From assembly GCA_963811775.1 (NCBI GenBank), contig CAWESO010000012.1, positions 186,001 to 250,000 on the forward strand: a stretch of DNA of 64,000 nucleotides. The letters are read 5' to 3'. A program made the translations under genes and the position numbers. The notes beneath the pieces were generated by a model. It searched no databases. It worked only from the letters and a program-made list of their open reading frames with translations, and was not told the DNA's origin. The DNA comes from Chersky-840 sp963811775 (GTDB lineage Bacteria; Actinomycetota; Acidimicrobiia; Acidimicrobiales; UBA8190). Positions within the stretch are counted from its first letter, which is position 1; the number at the start of each line of letters is the position of its first letter. Of this stretch, positions 25,042-33,550 are shown one piece after another.

Positions 25042-26051
25042 GGCTTCGACCCCCCCACCGCCATCGGCGACCCCGTCATCTGCCGGAACACGTCGTCGAG
25101 GGTCGGCGTCCTGAGCGTGACGCTGCGGACCTGGACGCCGGCACGGGTCAGCTCCATGGTCACCGGGCCCATGGCCGTCGCAGCATCGGGGGTACTCACG
25201 ATCACCTGCCCCTCCGCCGTCGCGACCGAATCGACCATCGGGAGCCGGCGCAGGTGGTCGAGCGCGGCGGGCTCGCCGGCCTCGATGTCGACGACGATCA
25301 CGTCGGACCCGATCGACCGCTTCAGGGCATCGGGGGTGTCCTCGGCCACGAGCCGCCCCTGCGACATGATCCCGACCCGATCCGCCAGCGCGTCGGCCTC
25401 CTCCAGGTACTGCGTCGTGAGGAAGATCGTGATCCCGAGCTCGGAGTTCAATCGACGTACTTCGTCCCACACCGCGGCGCGGCTGTCGGGGTCCAGCCCC
25501 GTGGTCGGCTCGTCCAGGAACACGACCTCGGGATTGTGGACCAAGGCGGCCGCGAGGTCGAGACGGCGCTTCATCCCCCCCGAGTACGTGCCGATGCGGC
25601 GATCGATGGCCGACCCGATGTCGACGAGGTCGAGGACGTCGTCGAGGCGCGTCCGGATCTCGGCCCGCCGGAGCCCGTACAGCCGGCCCTGAAGGGCCAG
25701 GAGCTCCCGGCCCGTCTGCCGGACGTCGAGGGCGGCGTCCTGGAGCGCTACGCCGATGCGCACCCGCACCGCCTGCGGATCGGTGACGACGTCGAAACCG
25801 GCCACCACCGCCACGCCGGCGCTCGGACGGAGGAGGGTGCACAACATCCGGATGAGCGTCGACTTTCCCGCCCCGTTGGGCCCGAGGAAGCCGTAGATCT
25901 CGCCCCGGCCCACCTCGAGGTCGATCCCGTCGACGGCCACCGTCGAGCCGTATCGCCGCACCAGACCCGAGGTCACCACGGCATGAGCCTGGGGCCCGGG
26001 TCTCGTACCCGTGTCGCTCCGGGGGGCTGAATACTCGGCCAAATCTGTCAT
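25038..26051 (-). CDS. ABC transporter ATP-binding protein (DrrA-like)
   Basis: 337 residues. Walker A is GFLGPNGAGKSTLIRML, the signature is TYSGGMKRRLDLAAALVHNP, Walker B is VVFLDEPTTGLDPDS, and the switch His is replaced by Gln in FLTTQYLEEADALADR, as is usual in DrrA-type proteins. A C-terminal DrrA-like extension ends RTPTLDDVFRQMTGSPM. It partners the permease and is divergent from a TetR gene 40 bases away, its probable repressor. Confidence 0.93.
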   Translation of the reverse strand: MTDLAEYSAPRSDTGTRPGPQAHAVVTSGLVRRYGSTVAVDGIDLEVGRGEIYGFLGPNGAGKSTLIRMLCTLLRPSAGVAVVAGFDVVTDPQAVRVRIGVALQDAALDVRQTGRELLALQGRLYGLRRAEIRTRLDDVLDLVDIGSAIDRRIGTYSGGMKRRLDLAAALVHNPEVVFLDEPTTGLDPDSRAAVWDEVRRLNSELGITIFLTTQYLEEADALADRVGIMSQGRLVAEDTPDALKRSIGSDVIVVDIEAGEPAALDHLRRLPMVDSVATAEGQVIVSTPDAATAMGPVTMELTRAGVQVRSVTLRTPTLDDVFRQMTGSPMAVGGSKP

Positions 26052-26091
26052 ACCGGGCAGTATCTACTATTCTTAGAGGTAGCACAACCCC
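26052..26091. promoter_or_regulatory. Short divergent promoter/operator between exporter and TetR genes
   Basis: Only 40 bases separate the two start codons. The A/T-rich core TATCTACTATTCTTAGAGG contains -10-like boxes for both strands, and CTAC/GTAG ends flank it as an imperfect palindrome. A TetR dimer bound here would cover both promoters. Confidence 0.55.
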
Positions 26092-26706
26092 ATGGCCATC
26101 GACCCCCTCACTCCCGAACGGCGGCGCCGGCAGACGCGCGACTACCTCCTGCAGGCCGCCGCCCAGGTATTCGCCGAACGGGGGTACCACGGCGCCTCCC
26201 TGGACGAGGTCGCCGCCGTCGCCGGCTTCTCCAAAGGGGCGGTGTACTCGAACTTCAAGAACAAAGAGGACCTGTTCCTGGCGCTCCTCGAGTCCCACTA
26301 CGAACGGGAGATGGCCGCCGTGCGCGCCACGCTCGAAGTAACCGACGGCCCCCCCGAGGCACATCTGTCGAGCTTCGTCACCCTGATGCGGGACCAGTTC
26401 CAGCGGGCGACCGGGGACAACTGGGCGATGCTGTACGAGGAGTTCTTCCTCTACGCCATGCGCAACCCGACGGTTCGAGAGAGGCTGGCCGCGTTCGACA
26501 CCCTCGACGTCGACTCCGTCGCCCAGATCATCGAGGGTGAGCGCGACCGGCACGGGATCGACCTCGAGGACCCGGCCCCGCACGTGGCCCGGATCGTCAT
26601 CGCCCTCATGCGGGGCATCAGCATGATGCGGAACCTCGATCCCGACGCGGTGGACGAGCCCTTCCTCGAGTCCGTGATGGCCTTCTTGATCCGGGCGATG
26701 ACGTAG
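26092..26706 (+). CDS. TetR/AcrR family regulator, likely controlling the adjacent ABC exporter
   Basis: 204 residues. The HTH domain spans about residues 11-60: RRQTRDYLLQAAAQVFAERG, then ASLDEVAAVAGFSKGAVYSN and FKNKEDLFLALLESHY. The C-terminal half is a TetR_C-type helical domain. Divergent arrangement with the exporter across 40 bases is the classic layout for ligand-relieved repression, which is inferred rather than shown. Confidence 0.9.
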   Translation: MAIDPLTPERRRRQTRDYLLQAAAQVFAERGYHGASLDEVAAVAGFSKGAVYSNFKNKEDLFLALLESHYEREMAAVRATLEVTDGPPEAHLSSFVTLMRDQFQRATGDNWAMLYEEFFLYAMRNPTVRERLAAFDTLDVDSVAQIIEGERDRHGIDLEDPAPHVARIVIALMRGISMMRNLDPDAVDEPFLESVMAFLIRAMT

Positions 26707-26958
26707 GAGAGACGTCAGAGAGGGACCGGGGTGGTCACCTCGCGTCCCGTCGTCACCGGCGCAGGGTCGATCACCGCGAGGCCTTGCTACCGCTCCGTAC
26801 CAAGCAAAACGTGGGGCACATCGACGTTCGATTGTCGCGTGAAGGCGCCGATGTCAAGCGTGGAATCACGCTGTGCCTATCACGCTCCGTGGGGTACCGT
26901 CCCATTGAGCGGCTCACCCGCGCGCCCAGACGGGAGGAAGTCGGCGACAGGAGCAGCG

Positions 26959-27207
26959 GTGACGGACGACGCAGAACGCCGGACCGGACAAGACGGTGGC
27001 GCCTACGTCGCCGGCCGCTGGTTCAGTGCCGAAGAGCTGCGCGCTGCGGGACGACGCATCACCGACGGGATGGGCCGCACGCACATCGGGATCTGCCCGA
27101 GGTGTGAGCTGCCCCGCTTGGGCGCCACAGACGGTCCCGGTGGCTCTGCCTTCGTCGACGGGTCGCTCTGTCCCCATTGCGGACACGTGGCCGGCACCGA
27201 CGAGTAA
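26959..27207 (+). CDS. Small zinc-ribbon protein
   Basis: 82 residues. Two knuckles, CPRC (ICPRCELPRLG) and CPHC (LCPHCGHVAG), are 29 residues apart and would hold one zinc ion. The N-terminal half is charged (AYVAGRWFSAEELRAAGRRI). The GTG at 26959 has AGGAG five bases upstream and was chosen over the longer open frame, whose upstream part is unlike protein. No family name is recognised. A 55-codon frame and a hairpin follow directly. Confidence 0.65.
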   Translation: MTDDAERRTGQDGGAYVAGRWFSAEELRAAGRRITDGMGRTHIGICPRCELPRLGATDGPGGSAFVDGSLCPHCGHVAGTDE

Positions 27208-27213
27208 GACGCC

Positions 27214-27381
27214 GTGGACCACAGACCCGACGCCGGCGTCGTCGACAGCGCAAAGGTGTCCACGCTCTACCCCGCGGGTCTCGAGGAAATACTCCGACGC
27301 ATCCTCGACCATGAGAAAAACCTCAGATCTGCCGGCGCGCCCCCGGTCGACGGCGGTCCCGGCAACCAACCCACCCCGTGA
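27214..27381 (+). CDS. Possible 55-residue protein after the zinc-ribbon gene
   Basis: GTG frame starting six bases after the zinc-ribbon stop, reading MDHRPDAGVVDSAKVSTLYP, then AGLEEILRRILDHEKNLRSA and a Pro/Gly-rich end. Codon third positions are mostly G/C, the middle looks helical, and a terminator-like hairpin follows 18 bases after the stop. No good ribosome site, so translational coupling would be needed. Unrecognised; tentative. Confidence 0.4.
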   Translation: MDHRPDAGVVDSAKVSTLYPAGLEEILRRILDHEKNLRSAGAPPVDGGPGNQPTP

Positions 27382-27399
27382 TCTGATTCCCGACGCGTG

Positions 27400-27427
27400 G
27401 AGCCCCCACCCTTGAGGGTGGGGGCTC
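27400..27427 (+). terminator. Perfect 12-bp hairpin with TTGA loop
   Basis: GAGCCCCCACCC and its exact complement surround a four-base loop, just past the small genes. No T-run follows, so it may act as a hairpin-only terminator or a barrier for the convergent gene at 27482. Confidence 0.6.
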
Positions 27428-27481
27428 ACTGCACTTGCACTTCCGTTGCGCACTGGGCGGCGCCCAGCGGCGCCTGGTCGA

Positions 27482-27943
27482 TTACAGGTCGACGGGGACT
27501 CCCTTGGCCTCCGAGATCTTGCCCTTGGAGGTGAGGCAGACCTCCGCCCGGAAGGTGTCACCGGCGTGAGTGATGGCGGAGGTTCCTCCGGTCACTCGCC
27601 CCGTAGCGATCTCCCCGGTGTCCTTGCTGGGACAGGCTCCGGCGGGGGCCGAGGTCAACGTGGGAGCGCCCACGACGGTGGTCTTGCCGCTCGAGCTCCA
27701 CGTCAGCGTGCCACCCGTGACCAGCTGGGCGGCGTGCGCGGCCGTCAGGCTCTTGTACAGCTTCTTGTCGGCCTTGGAGACGGAGCACTTCTTGGCCGTA
27801 ACCGAGCCGGTTTCGGTGCCCTTGAGCTTGGCGCAGGTCACGCTCACCGCCGCGCTGGCCGACGGGGCCATCCCGATAACGGCCACCGATGTCGGCACGG
27901 CCACGGTGGCCATCACTGCAAGAACCAGCATCACTCGACGCAT
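27482..27943 (-). CDS. Small secreted cysteine-containing protein
   Basis: 153 residues. Signal peptide MRRVMLVLAVMATVAVPTSV through APSASA, then a beta-rich Ser/Thr/Gly domain with four Cys (VTCAKLKG, AKKCSVS, AGACPSK, AEVCLTS). ATG 27943 has GGGGGAAAC upstream on the minus strand. The spacing of Cys, the GGTLTW strand and the closing Gly/Val strands resemble the secreted protein at 29893 and the duplicated domains at 40.3 kb. No function known. Confidence 0.75.
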   Translation of the reverse strand: MRRVMLVLAVMATVAVPTSVAVIGMAPSASAAVSVTCAKLKGTETGSVTAKKCSVSKADKKLYKSLTAAHAAQLVTGGTLTWSSSGKTTVVGAPTLTSAPAGACPSKDTGEIATGRVTGGTSAITHAGDTFRAEVCLTSKGKISEAKGVPVDL

Positions 27944-28419
27944 GTTTCCCCCTTCTATTTCGACGCAGACCCGGCTGCGGGCCCTTTCGGACACGAGGGG
28001 ACAGCCACAGTTCGGCAATTCTCCTCAAGGCGCAGAGTATGACGCCCCCGTCAGAGACGACTAGCGAGGGATCACGTGTCCGGGCTGAGAGAAACCACCT
28101 GGAAGAGACGGTACGTAACGGACGGCACATCGTGTGTGGTTGGCGGACCCATGGTTGGGGGTGTTTCCTCCGCGACATAACGGAACGCAAGCTGTTCGGG
28201 GCTGCGCGTGGGGCCCGAGCATGTGCGCACGAAGCGCCAGCTCGCCGTCGGCCGTCGTCACGATGAGACCGCATGAGAAGCACTCGCTTGGACCGGCGGA
28301 CCGCGGTTCATGACCACGTCTGTTTCGGTCGGTGGCGCGATCCCCGCACCGGCGGCGGTGTCCATGGTCGTCGAAATAGGCGTCTAGCGGCGGGTTTGGC
28401 CGGCGCTCGCAGACGTGCG

Positions 28420-29694
28420 ATGGTGAGGCCGGTGACGGGGACGAGGGGGCGCCACATTCGCCGTCGCCGCGCCGGCGGGTCCGTGTCTCCCCCGACCGGT
28501 CGACACCGCACCACCCGCCGCCGGCCTCGCCACGCTCGTCGAGGGCACCTGCGCATCAAGCTCGCCGTCGTCACGCTCCTGGCGATCGTCGGATCGCTGT
28601 ATGGCGCGGCCTCTGCTTCTGATCAGCGTGCCTTGGCGCCGACCGTCCCTCCCAGGTCGGTCTCAACCGGTGGGACGACAGCGGCGACGACAACGACCCC
28701 CGGGCCCGCGGCGACATTGCCGCCGACGACGACATCGTCGCCGACCCTTCCCATGCCCAGCACCGCGGCCTCCGCGGCACCGGTGACGCCGTCGCGACCC
28801 CGGACGACCCACCCCCCGGCGCCGCGCCGCGTCATCCGCGCGGCCTCACCGGCGACGCCCCCCCCATCCCCGGTGAGGCCGCACGTCATGGTGATCATGA
28901 TGGAGAACGAGACCTTCAGCAGCGTCATCGGGAACGCGTCGCTCCCGTATCTCAATGACACACTCGCCGACCACTACCTCGTGCTCCAACAGGCGTACGC
29001 AGTGGGCCACCCGAGCCTGCCGAACTATTTGGACCTCATGTCCGGCTCGGCATGGGGCGTGAGCAGTGACTGCGCACCCGGCCCCCAGTGCCAGGGAGGT
29101 ACAAACTTCCCCGCCCAACTCGACGCCGCCGGGATCAGCTGGGCCGGCTACATGGAGAGCATGCCCGTGGCCGGCTACGCCGGGGGCGACACGGGGGGCA
29201 ACGACGGCTACGGCGACGCGCTCTACGTCCAGCACCACAACCCCTTCGTCTACTTCCCCGATCTGGCGGGGGACCTCGCCACGCATGTCAAGCCCTTGAC
29301 GAGCATGATGAGCGACCTCAACGGCACTCGGCCTCCATCGTTCGTGTGGGTGTCGCCCAACATGCTCGACGACATGCACGACGGGCCTCTCACCACGGGA
29401 GACACCTGGCTCTCGCAGCAGATCCCGTCGATCCAGAGCACGAGCTGGTACCGCGCCGGAGGCACGATCATCCTGCTGTGGGATGAGGGACAGGACGCCG
29501 ATACCTCGGGCATCGCCGGTGGCGACGGCGGGCACATCGCGGCGATCGTCATCAGCCAGGCGCTCTACGGGGCCGCCGCTGAGACGTCGCCGGTCGACGA
29601 CGCCGGCATCCTCCATTCGATCGAAGAGGTCTACGGCCTCGGCTATCTCAACGACGCCGCGGACCCGGCCCACGGGAGCGTCGCCGGGCTGTAG
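28420..29694 (+). CDS. Secreted phosphoesterase (acid phosphatase/phospholipase C-like)
   Basis: About 424 residues. A basic N-terminus and hydrophobic span (LAVVTLLAIVGSLYGAASA) are followed by a Thr/Pro-rich linker to about residue 145. The phosphoesterase domain then begins HVMVIMMENETFSSVIGN, where MENETF holds the metal-binding Glu/Asn. Later AVGHPSLPNYLDLMSGS, WAGYMESMPVAGY, NPFVYFPDL and IILLWDEGQDADTSG fit the acid-phosphatase/PLC superfamily, which hydrolyses phosphomonoesters or phospholipids outside the cell. The start is uncertain: ATG 28273 in frame is possible, and the basic n-region is long either way. Confidence 0.82.
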   Translation: MVRPVTGTRGRHIRRRRAGGSVSPPTGRHRTTRRRPRHARRGHLRIKLAVVTLLAIVGSLYGAASASDQRALAPTVPPRSVSTGGTTAATTTTPGPAATLPPTTTSSPTLPMPSTAASAAPVTPSRPRTTHPPAPRRVIRAASPATPPPSPVRPHVMVIMMENETFSSVIGNASLPYLNDTLADHYLVLQQAYAVGHPSLPNYLDLMSGSAWGVSSDCAPGPQCQGGTNFPAQLDAAGISWAGYMESMPVAGYAGGDTGGNDGYGDALYVQHHNPFVYFPDLAGDLATHVKPLTSMMSDLNGTRPPSFVWVSPNMLDDMHDGPLTTGDTWLSQQIPSIQSTSWYRAGGTIILLWDEGQDADTSGIAGGDGGHIAAIVISQALYGAAAETSPVDDAGILHSIEEVYGLGYLNDAADPAHGSVAGL

Positions 29695-29892
29695 CTCCCG
29701 GGGGTGGTTCGCTGGTCTCGTCGGTCGGTCGGCCAAAACCAGGAGCCCGTGCCCGGCCCCTGGCACGGCTGTCCCCGAGCCCTGGTCCCCCACGGGACCG
29801 GTTCCCACCGTTCTCCCTGGGACAAATGGCGAGTCCTCGCTAGGATTTCCCCGGGGGCCCCACCGATGGGGACGGTGCGAGGGGGGGAAGGC

Positions 29893-30360
29893 TTGAGACG
29901 TTCGGTGATGCTCCTTGCGGTCATTGCCGCCTCCGTGCAGCTGATCGGGATGTCCACGAGCTCTGCGAGGGCGATCAGCCAGGGCCCCGCCATCACCTGC
30001 ACGGGATACAGCGGGCAGGTCACGTCTCTCGGCACCCAGGGCAGCTTCACGGGTTGTTCGGGCAACACCGGCGGTTCAGGGATCGTGCTCGGCAAGGCCA
30101 CCACGATCTACTGGGCGAACTCGACCCGGACGTCGATCGCGTTCGGCCGGAGCCGGGGAAAGCCGGTGGCCCCGACCAAGAAATGTCCCGCGTCGACCGG
30201 GTGGGCATTCCGCACCGAGAAGGGCGTCGTGTCCGCCGACACCACCGGTTCAACCAATGTCGGCGCCAAGGTGACGATCCCGATGATGTGCGGGTGGTGG
30301 ATCAGCACCGACCGTGTCTCTGGCTTCCAGTTGGCCCGGGGCACTCACGTGACCCTGTGA
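29893..30360 (+). CDS. Small secreted cysteine-containing protein
   Basis: 155 residues from a TTG with GGGGGGGAAGGC directly upstream. The signal peptide runs MRRSVMLLAVIAASVQLIGM to SSARA. The mature part has ITCTGYSGQVTSLGTQGSFT with Cys, then FTGCSGNTGGSG, ATTIYWANSTRTSIAFGR, PTKKCPASTGW and PMMCGWWIS. Layout matches the protein at 27482, and the two flank the phosphoesterase gene. Unknown role; possibly a secreted binding domain. Confidence 0.72.
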   Translation: MRRSVMLLAVIAASVQLIGMSTSSARAISQGPAITCTGYSGQVTSLGTQGSFTGCSGNTGGSGIVLGKATTIYWANSTRTSIAFGRSRGKPVAPTKKCPASTGWAFRTEKGVVSADTTGSTNVGAKVTIPMMCGWWISTDRVSGFQLARGTHVTL

Positions 30361-30453
30361 ATTGACCCTTGCGGTCATAGCCTGCCGGGGTCGGGGCTCG
30401 GGCCCCGCTCCTGATGCCTGCGGCCCGTGGGGTGTGTGCTCCGAGGGCGAACC

Positions 30454-30478
30454 TTCCGTTATTCTGGCTATTACGGAA
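30454..30478. promoter_or_regulatory. Upstream operator-like inverted repeat of the fic gene
   Basis: TTCCGTTAT-N7-ATTACGGAA, 25 bases. The outer six bases are perfectly complementary. The same two arms recur at 30495-30519, exactly 41 bases later, about four helical turns. Confidence 0.8.
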
Positions 30479-30494
30479 CCTTCTACTGCTATTC

Positions 30495-30519
30495 TTCCGT
30501 TATGGCCCCCATTACGGAA
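30495..30519. promoter_or_regulatory. Second operator-like inverted repeat, overlapping the fic start codon
   Basis: Same arms TTCCGTTAT-N7-ATTACGGAA as the upstream copy with a different 7-base centre. The ATG at 30502 lies inside it. A TATTCT -10-like box at 30490-30495 ends six bases before the ATG, so a bound regulator would block a leaderless promoter. Confidence 0.8.
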
Positions 30520-31650
30520 GACAGCGAGCGGGGCCACGAGGAGACCGTGACGTGGAACGGGGCCCCCGTCCGCGCCTGGGTCCCGAACCCGCTCGCCGGC
30601 CAGGAGCTCGAAGTCGGTATCCGCACCGCCCGCCGCACCGAACAAGCCCTCGCGGCCGTGCGGGCCAGTGGCGGCGCCTCCGTCCGATTCGAGCCGCTCG
30701 CGTTGTTGTTGCTCCGGGCCGAGGGGGTGGCATCCTCGTACATCGAGGGACTGCGCACGCCTCTCGCCGACGTCGCGGCGGCCGAGGTCGGCGACACCTC
30801 GAACGCCACCGCCGCCTGGGTATCCGACAACCTCACCGCCGTGCGCCACGCCCTCGCCGGGGCTGGGCGTAGCCTCACCATCGAGGACGTCCACGAGTGG
30901 CATCGGCGCCTCATGGGACCGACCGGTCGCCTGCCCGAGGAGATGGTCGGCGCCTTTCGCACCGCCCAGTCCTGGATCGGTGGCACCTCACCGCACCACG
31001 CCTCTTTCGTCCCTCCCCCGCCGCAGCGGGTCGAGGATCTCATGGTCGACCTCGTCGGCTTCGTCAACGCCGATGGGGTGGACCCGGTCACCCAGGCCGC
31101 AGTCGCCCATGCCCAGTTCGAGACGATCCACCCCTACGGGGACGGCAATGGCCGAATCGGGCGGATCCTCATCGGCTGGATCCTCGCCCACCGCACCGGG
31201 ATCACTGTCCCACCCCCCGTCAGCGTCTTCATCGCTCGGGACCCCGGCGGGTATCTGGCCGGCCTGACCAGGTTCCGCCTGGGCGAACTCGACCCCTGGG
31301 TCGAGTGGCTGGCGGCTGAGCTCCAACACTCGGGCGAAGCGGCCCAGACGTTGATGGTGCGCTCCGAACGGCTCCTGGCGGAGTGGAGCCGGCGCATCGA
31401 CGACCTGCGCATCGACGCCACGGCCCGGCTGATCCTGCCCGCCTTGATCGAGCGCCCAGTCGTCTCCTCCGACCTGGTCGCGCAGCGTGTGGGGGTCACC
31501 GAACGCGCGGCGCGGACAGCGCTCACCACGCTGGCGGACCGGGGCATCCTCGAGCCCTACGACAAGGTGGCGACCGGCGCGGGGCGACCCCGTCGCTTCT
31601 GGGTCGCGTCCGAGCTCATCGCCATGGTCACGAACTGGAGCGTTCTCTGA
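30502..31650 (+). CDS. Fic/DOC family AMP-transferase-like protein with C-terminal winged helix
   Basis: 382 residues. An N-terminal Fic_N segment includes SSYIEG (residues 78-83 with S78xxxE82G83), matching the class II inhibitory helix that blocks ATP with its Glu. The Fic motif HPYGDGNGRIGR is at 210-221 with the catalytic His 210. The C-terminus holds a winged helix (VVSSDLVAQRVGVTERAART, then LTTLADRGILEPYD). By family knowledge it would AMPylate, or de-AMPylate, a protein target. Two matching inverted repeats cover its start, so self-repression through the winged helix is a reasonable inference. No antitoxin gene is adjacent. Confidence 0.9.
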   Translation: MAPITEDSERGHEETVTWNGAPVRAWVPNPLAGQELEVGIRTARRTEQALAAVRASGGASVRFEPLALLLLRAEGVASSYIEGLRTPLADVAAAEVGDTSNATAAWVSDNLTAVRHALAGAGRSLTIEDVHEWHRRLMGPTGRLPEEMVGAFRTAQSWIGGTSPHHASFVPPPPQRVEDLMVDLVGFVNADGVDPVTQAAVAHAQFETIHPYGDGNGRIGRILIGWILAHRTGITVPPPVSVFIARDPGGYLAGLTRFRLGELDPWVEWLAAELQHSGEAAQTLMVRSERLLAEWSRRIDDLRIDATARLILPALIERPVVSSDLVAQRVGVTERAARTALTTLADRGILEPYDKVATGAGRPRRFWVASELIAMVTNWSVL

Positions 31651-31735
31651 CCGTGACCACACGATGCCGACCGCATTGATGGTCCGAGCATCGGTTTCTC
31701 GCCACCCAGGGGATGGGATCGGAGCTTCGGGAGTC

Positions 31736-32137
31736 CTAGGAGCGTGGCCGATGCCCGCCGTGCGGGCCGGGCGTGACATGAATGAGGTACGTGGGCTCGA
31801 CCGTTTCGAGTTGGTGCCACACGCCGCGCGGCACGACGAAGGCGTCGCCTGCTCGCAGCACCAGTTTCCTCTCCACGCCGATGGCGTGCGCATCCCCGTC
31901 GTCGAGGACCAACTCGATCGTGCCGCTCACGACGTACAGGAACTCGTCGCCGTCGGGATGGACCTCGCCACGATGCGGTGGGTCTCCATCGAGGTGCGGG
32001 ATCACCCCGATCGTGTAACCATCGATCCGTCGTGGCGGGCCCGGCGCAGTGGACGCGATGGCAATTGTCCAATCGCGCGCGATGTTCGCGACCTTCCCCT
32101 CGAAACGCACCGACGAAGGCTCTGGCAAGGCGCTCAT
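31736..32137 (-). CDS. Cupin domain protein
   Basis: 133 residues with the single-domain cupin barrel: motif 1 HRGEVHPDGDEFLYVVSGTI and motif 2 AGDAFVVPRGVWHQLETVEP, which supply His and Glu metal ligands. Probably a small dioxygenase, isomerase or sensor; the substrate is unreadable. ATG 32137 is preferred for the compact N-terminus (MSALPEPSSVRFEGKV), but earlier in-frame ATGs at 32197 and 32218 lack better ribosome sites. Confidence 0.8.
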   Translation of the reverse strand: MSALPEPSSVRFEGKVANIARDWTIAIASTAPGPPRRIDGYTIGVIPHLDGDPPHRGEVHPDGDEFLYVVSGTIELVLDDGDAHAIGVERKLVLRAGDAFVVPRGVWHQLETVEPTYLIHVTPGPHGGHRPRS

Positions 32138-32242
32138 AGCGCGGAGGATATCCGCCGTGCCAGCGTTTCGGCGAGCGCTATCGGCAGCCCGGGCCATCGA
32201 CCTCACTCGACGTCGCACCAGATGCGATGAAGACTGCTCGTC

Positions 32243-33142
32243 GTGTCAGCGCGCATGCACGACGGGGAGATCGAGGTGGACGAAGCTCTCGTCCGCCACC
32301 TGGTCGCTACCCAGTTCCCCGAACTCGCCGACAGGCCGCTCACGAGAGTCGATCCGTGGGGCACCGACAACGCCATCTGGCGCCTGGGTGCCGACCTCGT
32401 GATTCGACTGCCCCGCATTCACTGGGCCACGGGGCAGGTCGAGCGGGAAGCGACGTGGCTACCCCGTCTTGCCTCGTATCTCCCCGTCGCCGTGCCCGAG
32501 CCCGTCGCCATCGGTGAGCCAGACGGCGGATACCCCTACCGGTGGGCCGTGCACCGGTGGCTGCCCGGCGACGGCGCCACGCTCTCGCTCATGGATGACC
32601 CGGTCAGGTTCGCGCTGAACCTCGCGGACGTCATCCGGGCACTCCACACCGTGCCCGCCGAGGGCGCCCCGGGGGCCATGAACCGGGCCCGGCCACTGCA
32701 GGAGTACAACGACGCGACCCTGGGAGCCATCGAATACGCAAGCGGCCTGATCGACGCCGAGCGGGCCAGGGCGGTTTGGGACGAAGCGCTCCACGCACCT
32801 GCCCATGCCGGCGCTCCCGTCTGGGTGCACGGCGACATCGAGGGCAACTGTCTACTGAGGAGGGGCCGTCTGTCGGCAATCGTGGACTGGGGCTCCGCGT
32901 GCGCCGGCGATCCCGCTGTCGACATTCAGGTCGTATGGTCGCCGTTGTTCACCGGAAAATCCCGTCAGGTGTTTCTCGATGCCCTTGCTGTCGACGACGC
33001 GACACTCGCCCGCAGTCGAGGTGCAGCGATACACCAGGCATGTGGTGCGCTCCCGTACTACCTGAACACCTACCCCCTCATCGTCGAACGGTCCTGGCAC
33101 AAGTTGGCGGCACTCGGCGTCGAGCCCCGAAGAGCGTCATAA
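32243..33142 (+). CDS. Aminoglycoside phosphotransferase (APH) family kinase
   Basis: 299 residues of the APH/choline-kinase-like fold. The Brenner-type catalytic loop is WVHGDIEGNCLLRRG, and the metal-binding segment is AIVDWGSACAGDPAVDIQVV. The N-terminal lobe contains DNAIWRLGADLVIRLPRIH with the ATP Lys replaced by Arg in VIRLP, as in some members. Chromosomal APH-like enzymes often act on non-antibiotic substrates, so resistance should not be assumed. Start GTG 32243 or ATG 32255. Confidence 0.85.
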   Translation: MSARMHDGEIEVDEALVRHLVATQFPELADRPLTRVDPWGTDNAIWRLGADLVIRLPRIHWATGQVEREATWLPRLASYLPVAVPEPVAIGEPDGGYPYRWAVHRWLPGDGATLSLMDDPVRFALNLADVIRALHTVPAEGAPGAMNRARPLQEYNDATLGAIEYASGLIDAERARAVWDEALHAPAHAGAPVWVHGDIEGNCLLRRGRLSAIVDWGSACAGDPAVDIQVVWSPLFTGKSRQVFLDALAVDDATLARSRGAAIHQACGALPYYLNTYPLIVERSWHKLAALGVEPRRAS

Positions 33143-33266
33143 GCGGCCGACACCGGTCGTCTCGAGCGGCGGCCGCCCTTCGACCACGGTGCCCCACGTG
33201 CCCGACACGGCCGGCGGACGACAGGCGTTTGCCTGCAGGTTGTATTCTGACGGGACAATCGCAACC

Positions 33267-33392
33267 ATGACTCTTCCACCACTTCCGCCCACGTTGCGCT
33301 CCGGGAAGCTCTGCTACCTGGAGATCCTGGCTCTTGATGTTCACGCGTCGGCTGTCTTTTACAAAAGGGTGTTCGGCTGGAACATTCGGTTT
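33267..33392 (+). pseudogene. N-terminal fragment of a VOC (glyoxalase-fold) gene
   Basis: MTLPPLPPTLRSGKLCYLEI followed by LALDVHASAVFYKRVFGWNI is a clear start of a VOC protein. Homology stops after about 42 residues, and the frame continues as an Arg-rich reading to 33533. The remaining two thirds of the fold are absent, so this is a truncated remnant lying upstream of the RDD gene. Confidence 0.7.
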
Positions 33393-33550
33393 CGCCGTGG
33401 CCCTCGTCGAGATCGTCGTCGGAGCGTTGGGTGGCCCCCTCCTGGTGATGACCGGCGAAAGCGGGCGCTCTTTCCGTGGCGCTTTTGCGCCTGTCCGTCT
33501 ACACTCCGCCGCCATAGGCACCAAGGGGCCTAAGGCGGAGGTGCTCAGTC

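Noticed and set aside
24241..26583. A single 780-codon minus frame covering both ABC genes
   Set aside because: Only its last 266 codons (from ATG 25041) are the permease. The rest is the wrong frame of the ATPase gene, which is itself clear.
30420..30530. A CRISPR-like array from the repeated TTCCGTTAT/ATTACGGAA units before fic
   Set aside because: Only two units, each an inverted repeat, overlapping a promoter and start codon. An operator pair fits better.
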